The notes under the pieces were generated by a model. It did not search any database. It was not told the origin of the DNA and worked only from the letters and a program-made list of their open reading frames with translations. From Lachnospiraceae bacterium (GTDB lineage Bacteria > Bacillota > Clostridia > Lachnospirales > Lachnospiraceae): a DNA stretch of 11,623 nt. Location: the NCBI GenBank assembly GCA_003520105.1, contig DOVL01000014.1, positions 1 through 11,623 of the forward strand, read 5' to 3'. Every line of letters begins with the position of its first letter. The stretch's first letter is position 1. The translations under genes were made by a program, and so were the position numbers. Below are positions 1-6,714 of this stretch, one piece after another.

Positions 1-1098
1 TTCTTCGATGTTGAGATCAAAGATGGTGAGAAGTATTTCCCTTATGGTTACATGAACATCAAGTCTGTAAAGATCAACGGTGAAGAAGTTGCTCTTACAG
101 GTAAGACTTATACATCATCTGATGATGGAGTTACAACACGTACAAACCTTTACAATGAATGGGTTAATACGGAAGATAAGACTTTCGGCGGAAGAACAGC
201 AGATGGTTCTTCAGATGTTACACCTACACCGGTAGATGTTTCAGCATATGCTGATAAGGACATCACATCAATCGAAGTTACATATGAGCTTATCGCAGAA
301 GCAGTTCCTTTCGGTTCATACATTGAGACAGTTGAGGAAGAAGTTGATACTACAGGTCCTTGGACAGCATTCCTTATGTTTGCAGATGGTCTTGACAATT
401 CATGGCAGAATTACAACATGGGCGTTGGTAACGAAGTACAGGTTACCGGTGATGGCGTTTATGAAGTATCTCTTACAGCTGAGCAGGTCGGAGCTACAAC
501 AAAGGCTGACCCTCAGGATGGCGCTCTTGTATTCCTCGTTGATGTAGTAGGAATGGGCAAGGCTATGAAGTCTGTAGGAACACTTAGAGAAGATGCAAAC
601 GAAGCACTTAAGGATACAGATGCTAAGGTTAGAATAGCAGTATTTGTTGATGGTCAGAAGATCACAAGCAACAGCGACAGCCTCTGCCTTGGTGATATTG
701 AAGGAAACGGAAACTTCCGTATCGATATCAGTAATGCATACGATGGATCAGGTACAGGAATCTCTGAGAATCCTGCATGTGATACAGCAGCACTTACTCC
801 GGAGAAGGAAGTTAAGGTTGTATTCTCAATCACAGGTACAGGCGTTGGTACAGCAGGAGATACAGATCTCGATGCTTACCTTGAGGCAAATGGTTATGTA
901 GAGGGTTCTACAGAGGCTATTACAGAAGATAACACAGAGACTCCAACAGTTATCGCAACAGAAGCTAAGGATGAGAAGAAGGACGACAAGAAGGACGGCC
1001 TCAGCGGCGGAGTTATCGCAGCTATCATCGGTGGTGTTGTAGTTGTTCTCGGAGCAATCTGCGGTATCGTTATGAGCAAGAAAAAGAAGGATGAATAA
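1..1098 (+). CDS. Cell-surface protein, C-terminal part, membrane-anchored (5' partial)
   Basis: The reading frame is open from base 1, so the gene starts upstream; 365 residues are visible, ending at TAA 1096-1098. The visible part is rich in Thr, Val, Gly and Asp, as in beta-sandwich surface domains. Two similar segments can be aligned by eye. The first has IKSVKINGEEV, then TRTNLYNEW, then ITSIEVTYEL. The second has VRIAVFVDGQK, then NFRIDISNAY, then EVKVVFSITG. Between them lies AFLMFADGLDNSWQNYN. A charged linker (DEKKDDKKD) follows, then one hydrophobic helix (about residues 338-358) and a KKKKDE tail, giving an extracellular domain held by a C-terminal membrane anchor. No LPXTG sortase motif is present. 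The domains could bind carbohydrate, given the neighbouring sugar importer, but no family was recognised with certainty and that role is inference. A terminator follows directly, so it is not in the downstream operon. Confidence 0.85.
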   Translation, partial: FFDVEIKDGEKYFPYGYMNIKSVKINGEEVALTGKTYTSSDDGVTTRTNLYNEWVNTEDKTFGGRTADGSSDVTPTPVDVSAYADKDITSIEVTYELIAEAVPFGSYIETVEEEVDTTGPWTAFLMFADGLDNSWQNYNMGVGNEVQVTGDGVYEVSLTAEQVGATTKADPQDGALVFLVDVVGMGKAMKSVGTLREDANEALKDTDAKVRIAVFVDGQKITSNSDSLCLGDIEGNGNFRIDISNAYDGSGTGISENPACDTAALTPEKEVKVVFSITGTGVGTAGDTDLDAYLEANGYVEGSTEAITEDNTETPTVIATEAKDEKKDDKKDGLSGGVIAAIIGGVVVVLGAICGIVMSKKKKDE

Positions 1099-1145
1099 TC
1101 CGAAATACAAATCAGTTTAATGGTTTGAGAGATCATGAAAATAGG

Positions 1146-1176
1146 GGCAGTACACCATAGTGTGTACTGCCTTTTT
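1146..1176 (+). terminator. Rho-independent terminator after surface protein
   Basis: A perfect 10-bp stem (GGCAGTACAC 1146-1155, GTGTACTGCC 1162-1171) with a 6-nt loop (CATAGT) is followed directly by five T residues (1172-1176). It lies 48 bp after the stop codon of the surface-protein gene and separates it from the transporter genes. Confidence 0.92.
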
Positions 1177-1247
1177 ACGTACTGAAGGAGTTATTTTTAC
1201 ACCTCCGGAAATACAGTCTTTTTTTCATAGTATTTTATGTCATTTTA

Positions 1248-1282
1248 TTGAGGTATTAAAAACAGAGCGTTTTATTTATACT
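1248..1282 (+). promoter_or_regulatory. Weak candidate promoter for the transporter operon
   Basis: TTGAGG (1248-1253) is a fair -35 box. The -10 is uncertain: TTTATT (1271-1276) has the ideal 17-bp spacing but a poor match, while TATACT (1277-1282) matches better but is 23 bp away. A promoter is expected here because a terminator lies upstream and the permease gene starts at 1351. The rest of the 1177-1350 spacer is AT-rich, with a T run at 1318-1323 and no convincing hairpin before it. Confidence 0.35.
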
Positions 1283-1350
1283 GTAGATAATGAAGGGGAG
1301 ATACGGCCCCGTGCGGATTTTTTAGTCAAAAAATGTTAAGGAGGGATAGA

Positions 1351-2880
1351 ATGGACGATAAGAAATCTGCCGCAGGAGAGTTAATTGACAGAAGCTATAG
1401 TGTAGATATGGCGAGAGAAAAGGAGCTTGAAAATCAGGTTCTGGTGATCGATAAGAAAAAGAATAGGGTGAAGGAACCGGCCTGGCTCGTTTTCGGAGCA
1501 CAGAGAATAGTTGCCTTCCTGATGTTCTTCTTCGTATTTATACCGAGCATGAATCCTTCAAAGCTGACCGCACTTATCAGTAAGAATCTTTCACTCTTTA
1601 CATCGGCAATATCGTATAACAGCCTCACCGAAAACGTTGGTAGAGGTTTCAGAATGGGATGGGTTGAGGAAGGAACCTTTACCACCCTTTACATCGGATC
1701 AGTGCTTGCACTCATCGGTGTTCTGGTCATTGCAGCCGGAGCTTGCCTCTCACTTGGTAATCTCAAATGCAAGAGATTGTCATTCCTGATCAACATCATA
1801 GGTGTTGCATTACTGACAGTCGGACTTATAGTTATCTACAGTGCTTACAAGGAATTCGATGCAGCCAAGAAGCAGGAGAAGGTACAGGCAGTATTTGCCA
1901 CCGGTATAACTCTTTATGCAGTCCTTGCAGCAATAATACTTGTAACTACGATAATATGTTTCTTCATCGTACCGAGACCGAGCAGAAATGACAAGTTTGC
2001 AATGGAAACAAAGTTCAAGCTTTTCCTTATGTTCATTCCATTTGCGCTTCTCGCTTTCGTATTCTGCTACCTCCCACTTTGGGGATGGAGATATGCTTTC
2101 TTCGATTACAGATCAGGTGGAGAGCTTTCAAGCAAAACCTTTGTAGGATTTAAATGGTTCAAATATCTCTTCGAAAATGAAGCAACCAAGAGAGATATCG
2201 TAAGAGTACTTCGAAATACATTCGCAATGAGTGGTCTGGGAATCCTGACAAGCTGGATACCACTTGCATTCGCAGTATTCCTTACAGAAATAAATGCTAA
2301 ACCGTTCAGACGTATCGTTCAGACATTTACAACGATACCAAACTTCATAAGCTGGATACTTGTTTACACAGTTGCACTTGCAATCTTCTCAACAGACGGT
2401 TTCTTCAATATGTTTTTCGGAGCATCAGGAAACCACCTCATGGGAGATTCACATACCTGGCTGAAGATGCTCGCCTGGGGAATATGGAAGGGCGTAGGAT
2501 GGAGTGCCATCATCTACATAGCAGGTATTTCAGGTATCGACAGACAGCTTTATGAAGCAGCCCGAGTTGATGGTGCCGGCAGATTCCAGAGAATCTGGCA
2601 CGTAACCCTTCCGGGACTTATGCCAACATACATGGTAATGCTCCTCCTCGCTGTTGCCGGAATGCTCAGCAACGGACTGGATCAGTACCTGGTATTCTCA
2701 AATGCATCAAATATGGATCACATGGAAGTGCTCGACCTTTATGTTTACCACCTCGGTTTCGAGGGAGGAAGTATACCGCTATCTACGGTTATCGGTATGG
2801 CCAAGTCGCTTGTCAGTGTGGCGCTTCTCTTCATGGCGAACGGGGTTTCAAAACTCGTCAGACATGAAAGTATCGTTTAA
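1351..2880 (+). CDS. Carbohydrate ABC transporter permease, LplB type, with extra N-terminal membrane region
   Basis: This is a 509-residue inner-membrane permease of a CUT1-type sugar importer. The core starts near residue 221 (FKLFLMFIPFALLAFVFCYLPLWGW, then a GFKWFKYLF stretch), as in LplB/YteP-type permeases. The EAA loop that docks the ATPase is clear at about 401-425 (YEAARVDGAGRFQRIWHVTLPG). Such permeases are usually about 300 residues. Here some 220 residues precede the core: a charged cytoplasmic stretch (1-43) and four hydrophobic segments (about 45-65, 111-135, 143-165, 182-207). The start at 1351 is chosen because AAGGAGG (1338-1344) sits 6 nt before it; an in-frame ATG at 1333 would place that site inside the gene. 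The next permease gene follows after 15 bp. Family assignment is firm; the substrate is unknown. Confidence 0.92.
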   Translation: MDDKKSAAGELIDRSYSVDMAREKELENQVLVIDKKKNRVKEPAWLVFGAQRIVAFLMFFFVFIPSMNPSKLTALISKNLSLFTSAISYNSLTENVGRGFRMGWVEEGTFTTLYIGSVLALIGVLVIAAGACLSLGNLKCKRLSFLINIIGVALLTVGLIVIYSAYKEFDAAKKQEKVQAVFATGITLYAVLAAIILVTTIICFFIVPRPSRNDKFAMETKFKLFLMFIPFALLAFVFCYLPLWGWRYAFFDYRSGGELSSKTFVGFKWFKYLFENEATKRDIVRVLRNTFAMSGLGILTSWIPLAFAVFLTEINAKPFRRIVQTFTTIPNFISWILVYTVALAIFSTDGFFNMFFGASGNHLMGDSHTWLKMLAWGIWKGVGWSAIIYIAGISGIDRQLYEAARVDGAGRFQRIWHVTLPGLMPTYMVMLLLAVAGMLSNGLDQYLVFSNASNMDHMEVLDLYVYHLGFEGGSIPLSTVIGMAKSLVSVALLFMANGVSKLVRHESIV

Positions 2881-2895
2881 AGGAGGTGTTCTTAA

Positions 2896-3894
2896 GTGGA
2901 AGTTGGAGAGAAAGATCTAAAAAGAAAAGACAAAAGAAAAATAGTCCTTGCCACAACACCTGAGGGCCAGACGATCAAGATAAATGCCAAGAGTGCAAAG
3001 CATAAATACAGTGGCGGCGACATAGCTTTCTACATATTTGATTACTTATTCTTCATTATATTCACGATTTCGTGTATATTCCCGTTCTACTATCTTTTCA
3101 TCAATACAATATCTGATGCAAAGCTGGTAAGCAGCGGTTCGATAAACTTCATACCGAGAGGACTTAACATTCAGAATTACCTGGCACTCAGAAATGCCAG
3201 TGATCTCGGAAATGCAGTACTTGTTTCGGTAGCAAGAACGATCATCGGAACCTCACTCATGGTTCTTGCATCAGCATTCGTAGGCTACCTCGTAACCAAG
3301 AAGGAGATGTGGGGAAGAAAGTTCTTCTACAGATTCCTCGTAATAACAATGTATTTCAACGCAGGTCTTATTCCTTGGTACTTAAATATGCAGATGCTCG
3401 GACTTACAAACAGCTTCTCTGCATACATCATACCTGGTATTGTAGCACCGTATAATATCATACTTGTTAAGACATATATTGAATCAATACCTGCCGAATT
3501 GGAGGAAAGTGCATTTATAGATGGTGCATCATTCTTACAGGTATTTCGGAAGATCATCTGGCCGCTGTCGAAACCGATACTTGCAACTGTTGCGATATTC
3601 GGTGCGGTAGGAAACTGGAACAGCTTCCAGGATTCCCTGATCCTCATGTCAGATTCACCAAACCTGTACACACTTCAGCACAGACTGTATATTTATCTTA
3701 ATACAAGTAACAACCTGGCAGCCGTTATGAACAGCGGAAATGCAGGAAGCAACGCTGCACTTGATTATGCTAACAACGGACTTATCATCAAGTACACGGT
3801 TTCAATGGTTTCGGTTATACCTATCCTCCTTGTCTATCCTTTCATGCAGAGGTACTTCGAGGAAGGTATCATGCTTGGAGCTGTCAAGGGTTAA
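2896..3894 (+). CDS. Carbohydrate ABC transporter permease, YtcP/LplC type
   Basis: This is the 332-residue second permease of the importer, which pairs with the upstream permease to form the membrane channel. It starts with GTG at 2896; AGGAGG (2881-2886) begins right after the TAA of the upstream gene and lies 9 nt before the start, which implies coupled translation. A basic cytoplasmic N-terminus (1-40) precedes membrane segments beginning at about 43-70. The EAA loop reads ELEESAFIDGASFLQVFRKI and continues WPLSKP (about 201-226). The C-terminus YPFMQRYFEEGIMLGAVKG is characteristic of the YtcP/LplC branch. Length is slightly above the usual 290-300 because of the N-terminal extension. 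No ATPase gene is nearby, as is common for CUT1 importers that use a shared MsmX-like ATPase. Substrate is not determined. Confidence 0.94.
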   Translation: MEVGEKDLKRKDKRKIVLATTPEGQTIKINAKSAKHKYSGGDIAFYIFDYLFFIIFTISCIFPFYYLFINTISDAKLVSSGSINFIPRGLNIQNYLALRNASDLGNAVLVSVARTIIGTSLMVLASAFVGYLVTKKEMWGRKFFYRFLVITMYFNAGLIPWYLNMQMLGLTNSFSAYIIPGIVAPYNIILVKTYIESIPAELEESAFIDGASFLQVFRKIIWPLSKPILATVAIFGAVGNWNSFQDSLILMSDSPNLYTLQHRLYIYLNTSNNLAAVMNSGNAGSNAALDYANNGLIIKYTVSMVSVIPILLVYPFMQRYFEEGIMLGAVKG

Positions 3895-3912
3895 TCCACA
3901 AGGTAAAAAGTA

Positions 3913-3934
3913 TATAATAAGATGTTACTAACAT
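3913..3934 (+). promoter_or_regulatory. Operator-like palindrome next to a TATAAT box before the binding-protein gene
   Basis: The 61-bp spacer between permease and binding-protein genes holds a consensus TATAAT (3913-3918). Four bp later comes a perfect 13-bp palindrome, ATGTTA-C-TAACAT (3922-3934). A matching -35 box is not evident (TTAATC at 16-bp spacing is poor). The palindrome has a one-base centre, so it suits a dimeric DNA-binding protein better than an RNA hairpin. It may give the binding-protein gene its own regulated promoter; this is inference. Confidence 0.35.
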
Positions 3935-3955
3935 AAATGATATGGAGGGAATAAA

Positions 3956-5680
3956 ATGAGATTAAAGAGACTTAAGAAAGCAGCTGCAGTGGGACTTGCT
4001 GCCATGACTATGCTGTCTTCCTTCGGCGGATGTGGCAAGAAGAACGACAGTGATGGCGGAAACAGTGGCGATGGCGGTGAAGGTTCGTCAAGACCGGCCG
4101 TAACACTCAATGTATTTTCAGAGAGAGCTAACTATTCAGGAATGCAGGAAGGCTGGTCAGCAAAGATACTTAAAGATAAGTTTAATGTTGAGCTGAACAT
4201 CGTTCCTAACGGAGAAGGTGTTTTCGATACAAGAATGGAATCAGGAAACCTTGGTGATATCATAGCTTTCGGTTCAGAGGCTGATTATATCCAGGCACGT
4301 GATTCAGGACTTCTCTTTGACTGGGAAGAGGATGATGTTCTTCAGGACTACGGTCCATACATTGTTGAGCATATGCCATATGCTCTTGAGAAGAACAGAG
4401 AGATGAGCAGTGACGGCAAGATCTATGGCCTCGGATATGAGGTTGCAACAAACAGCCAGGATCTTCAGAGCTTCTTCTATACATGGGATATCAGATGGGA
4501 TCTGTATGCACAGCTTGGTTATCCTGAGGTTAAGACTATGGATGATCTTGTAGAAGTATTTAAGCAGATGAAAGAGATCTGCCCTACAGATGAAAATGGT
4601 AAGGAAACCTATGCTGCATCACTCTGGCCTGACTGGGATGGTGACATGGTTATGTACGTAAAGTCAACCGCAACAGCATTCTATGGCTATGATGAGTTTG
4701 GTATCGGTCTCTACGATCCTTCAACAGGTGAATTCCACGGCGCTCTTGATGATGGTTCTCCATACCTTGAGATGCTTGATTTCTATCATAAGCTTTATAT
4801 GAACGATCTTCTTGATCCGGATTCAATGACAACAACTTACGATACAATGATCCAGAAGGTACGAAGCGGCGGTACTTTCTTCTCAATCTTCAACTATGCA
4901 GGATGCCTTGCTTACAATACACCTGATCATATGGCTGATGGCAAGATGATGAGAAGCCTTACACCAAAGAACGCTTCACCTATCGTTTACGGTCTTAACG
5001 TATTTGGAAGTAACAACTACTGGGCAATCGGCGCAAACGCTGAATACCCTGAAGTATGTATGGAAGTTATCAACTACCTCTGCACACCTGAAGGACGTCT
5101 TACAATGGAATATGGTCCTAAGGGAGTTACATGGGATTATGATGAAGACGGAAATACTTACTTTACAGAGCTTGGTAAGAAGACAAACGCTGACGGTTCT
5201 ACAGTTCTTGAAGGAAACGGCTTTACAGGAACCTTCAAGGATGGTCAGCTCCAGATAAATATGGTTACATGGTCACTCGATGCTTCTAACCCTGAATCAA
5301 ACGGCGAGACATATAATGATGAAAACTGGAAGTCAAACCAGACAGACGCACTCTGTGATGTTGATCAGGACTGGAGAGATTATACAGGATGTTCAACAAC
5401 AAACGAGTACATGCTCAGCGGTAATTATGTAGTATCACCTGGTTCTAAGTACGTTATGGCTACAAAATCAGATGAGCTTAAGACAACATGGGCTCAGGTT
5501 ACAAAGTGTATCCGTGAGAACTCATGGAAGGCTATCTATGCTGAGTCTGATGCAGAATACACAAAGATCGTTAATGGTATGAAGGCTCAGGCTAAGGGTT
5601 ACGGTTACCAGGAGTGCTGGGACTGGACAAATGAGCAGGCTAAATTACGTAAGGCAGCTGAAGATGAGGTTGCAAACTAA
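3956..5680 (+). CDS. Extracellular carbohydrate-binding lipoprotein of the ABC importer
   Basis: This is a 574-residue solute-binding protein of the LipO/YtcQ-type group that partners LplB/YtcP permeases. It starts at ATG 3956 with GGAGG (3944-3948) 7 nt upstream. The N-terminus has a basic region (RLKRLKK), a short hydrophobic core and a lipobox-like SFGGC, so Cys26 should be lipidated and anchor the protein outside the membrane. A Gly/Ser/Asp-rich linker (about 30-46) follows. The body contains NVFSERANYSGMQEGWSAKIL, then NLGDIIAFGSEADYIQARDSGLLFDWEE, typical of this group, and many Trp/Tyr residues suited to stacking on sugars. It lies third in the operon, after both permeases; a stem-loop follows its stop. 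Ligand is unknown; an aldouronate or other plant oligosaccharide is a reasonable guess from family membership only. Confidence 0.93.
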   Translation: MRLKRLKKAAAVGLAAMTMLSSFGGCGKKNDSDGGNSGDGGEGSSRPAVTLNVFSERANYSGMQEGWSAKILKDKFNVELNIVPNGEGVFDTRMESGNLGDIIAFGSEADYIQARDSGLLFDWEEDDVLQDYGPYIVEHMPYALEKNREMSSDGKIYGLGYEVATNSQDLQSFFYTWDIRWDLYAQLGYPEVKTMDDLVEVFKQMKEICPTDENGKETYAASLWPDWDGDMVMYVKSTATAFYGYDEFGIGLYDPSTGEFHGALDDGSPYLEMLDFYHKLYMNDLLDPDSMTTTYDTMIQKVRSGGTFFSIFNYAGCLAYNTPDHMADGKMMRSLTPKNASPIVYGLNVFGSNNYWAIGANAEYPEVCMEVINYLCTPEGRLTMEYGPKGVTWDYDEDGNTYFTELGKKTNADGSTVLEGNGFTGTFKDGQLQINMVTWSLDASNPESNGETYNDENWKSNQTDALCDVDQDWRDYTGCSTTNEYMLSGNYVVSPGSKYVMATKSDELKTTWAQVTKCIRENSWKAIYAESDAEYTKIVNGMKAQAKGYGYQECWDWTNEQAKLRKAAEDEVAN

Positions 5681-5723
5681 TCAGGCAGGAAATAACGAAC
5701 TAATTAAATGACTTAAAGAAGTA

Positions 5724-5760
5724 TTCATCCCGATGGAGTATCAGGCTCTATCGGGATGAA
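5724..5760 (+). promoter_or_regulatory. Stable stem-loop between binding-protein and YesL-type genes
   Basis: A 15-bp stem (TTCATCCCGATGGAG 5724-5738 with CTCTATCGGGATGAA 5746-5760, one G-U pair) carries a 7-nt loop. It starts 43 bp after the binding-protein stop. No T tract follows on either strand, so it is not a standard intrinsic terminator. It may protect the upstream mRNA 3' end or partly uncouple expression of the downstream gene. Confidence 0.6.
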
Positions 5761-5794
5761 GTATAATAGGCGGTAAGAGATGGTCTGTTATATG

Positions 5795-5824
5795 TTGATG
5801 AAGATATATTATTTATGATATATT
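5795..5824 (+). promoter_or_regulatory. Candidate promoter for the YesL-type gene
   Basis: TTGATG (5795-5800) and TATATT (5819-5824) are separated by 18 bp, about 50 bp upstream of the start codon at 5875. The surrounding sequence is AT-rich, so a chance match is possible, but the preceding stem-loop makes a separate promoter plausible. Confidence 0.35.
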
Positions 5825-5874
5825 ATACAGGTGATTTTCAGTATAAGATAAGACGAAAAGAGAGGTGATAAAGG

Positions 5875-6543
5875 ATGAAGATGTTTGATATTGAAGGACC
5901 GATATACAGATTTATGACAACACTTATGAATATGTTTATCCTGAGTATGTGCTGGATCGTTGGCACGATCATCGGACTCGGTCTTACTATCGGAGTATCA
6001 ACTGTAGCAGCTTCTGATATAGGGCTTAAAATGGTCGATAACAAAGAGGGATATGTAGTCAGACAGTTCATAAAATCATATAAAAAGAATTTCAAGCAGG
6101 GACTTCCGCTCGGAATAATGTCGGTTGTAGCTTTTTATACCGTATTTCTTGATTTTGAGCTTTTCAATAAGATAGAGAATGCAACGATCCTTCTTTTGAT
6201 CTGGGGCTTCCTGTCAGGCGCTATATTCTTCTGTGGCTTTGTTTACAGCTTTGCTCTTTCGGCAAGATATGCAAATACATTAAAGAATACCATCACCAAT
6301 TCCTTCAGGATCGCTACGAGATATTTCGGAAGAACCTTTCTTCTCCTGATAATCCTCGTTATCGAGACTGCAGCTTTTGCATGGAACTTGATGATGATCT
6401 TTATCAGTATCATTATCGGACCGGCGTGTATCATTCTTACGGTCTGTATGTTCGCAGGGCCTATCTTCAAGGATATTCAGAAGAAAAATACCGAGGACGG
6501 AATCGAGTATTATGACGATCCTGACAGCAATGAAATGATATGA
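5875..6543 (+). CDS. YesL/DUF624 family membrane protein
   Basis: This 222-residue protein has about five hydrophobic segments (roughly 15-42, 76-97, 104-128, 155-173 and 176-198) and a hydrophilic, acidic C-terminal tail. The opening FDIEGPIYRFMTTLMNMFILSMCW, followed by the GVSTVAASDIGLKMVDNKEG region, is typical of YesL (DUF624) proteins, which are usually encoded beside LplB/YtcP-type importers and YesM/YesN two-component genes in Firmicutes. Its biochemical role is not established in the family. Length is normal (about 200-220). GAGGTGA (5862-5868) sits 6 nt before the ATG at 5875; a second ATG lies two codons downstream. It is the last + strand gene of the transport block and ends at a bidirectional terminator. 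Confidence 0.88.
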   Translation: MKMFDIEGPIYRFMTTLMNMFILSMCWIVGTIIGLGLTIGVSTVAASDIGLKMVDNKEGYVVRQFIKSYKKNFKQGLPLGIMSVVAFYTVFLDFELFNKIENATILLLIWGFLSGAIFFCGFVYSFALSARYANTLKNTITNSFRIATRYFGRTFLLLIILVIETAAFAWNLMMIFISIIIGPACIILTVCMFAGPIFKDIQKKNTEDGIEYYDDPDSNEMI

Positions 6544-6611
6544 TATTCTGAATTTGTGATGGCAGATCAGTAAACAGATATTTACATGATTTGAAATATA
6601 ATAATAAAAAT

Positions 6612-6679
6612 ATGCGGCAGTATGCTGTGAGGTTGTGTATTACTACAACTCATCAGGCGTACTGCCGCATGTTTTATTT
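6612..6679. terminator. Bidirectional terminator between convergent genes
   Basis: A 14-bp stem (ATGCGGCAGTATGC 6612-6625 with GCGTACTGCCGCAT 6657-6670, one G-U pair) is capped by a second, imperfect stem (TGAG-G-TTGT with ACAACTCA). On the + strand it is followed by TTTTATTT (6672-6679). On the - strand it is followed by the complement of the A-rich run at 6603-6611. It therefore suits termination of both the YesL-type gene and the convergent regulator gene. Confidence 0.88.
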
Positions 6680-6714
6680 GAAGAAAAAAATATGAATGCT
6701 GTTTATAAATCTGT

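Noticed and set aside
826..1136. Open frames on the - strand at the end of the surface-protein gene
   Set aside because: They are antisense to the linker and membrane helix of a real gene; the runs of Ser, Leu and Phe are complements of its codons.
1295..1323. Possible attenuator (GGGG...CCCC followed by a T run) before the first permease
   Set aside because: The stem would be only 4 bp, and the T run does not follow the stem directly (GTGCGGA lies between), so it is too weak to call.
1333..1350. Upstream in-frame ATG for the first permease
   Set aside because: It would place the strong AAGGAGG ribosome binding site inside the coding sequence and has no site of its own; ATG 1351 is correctly spaced.
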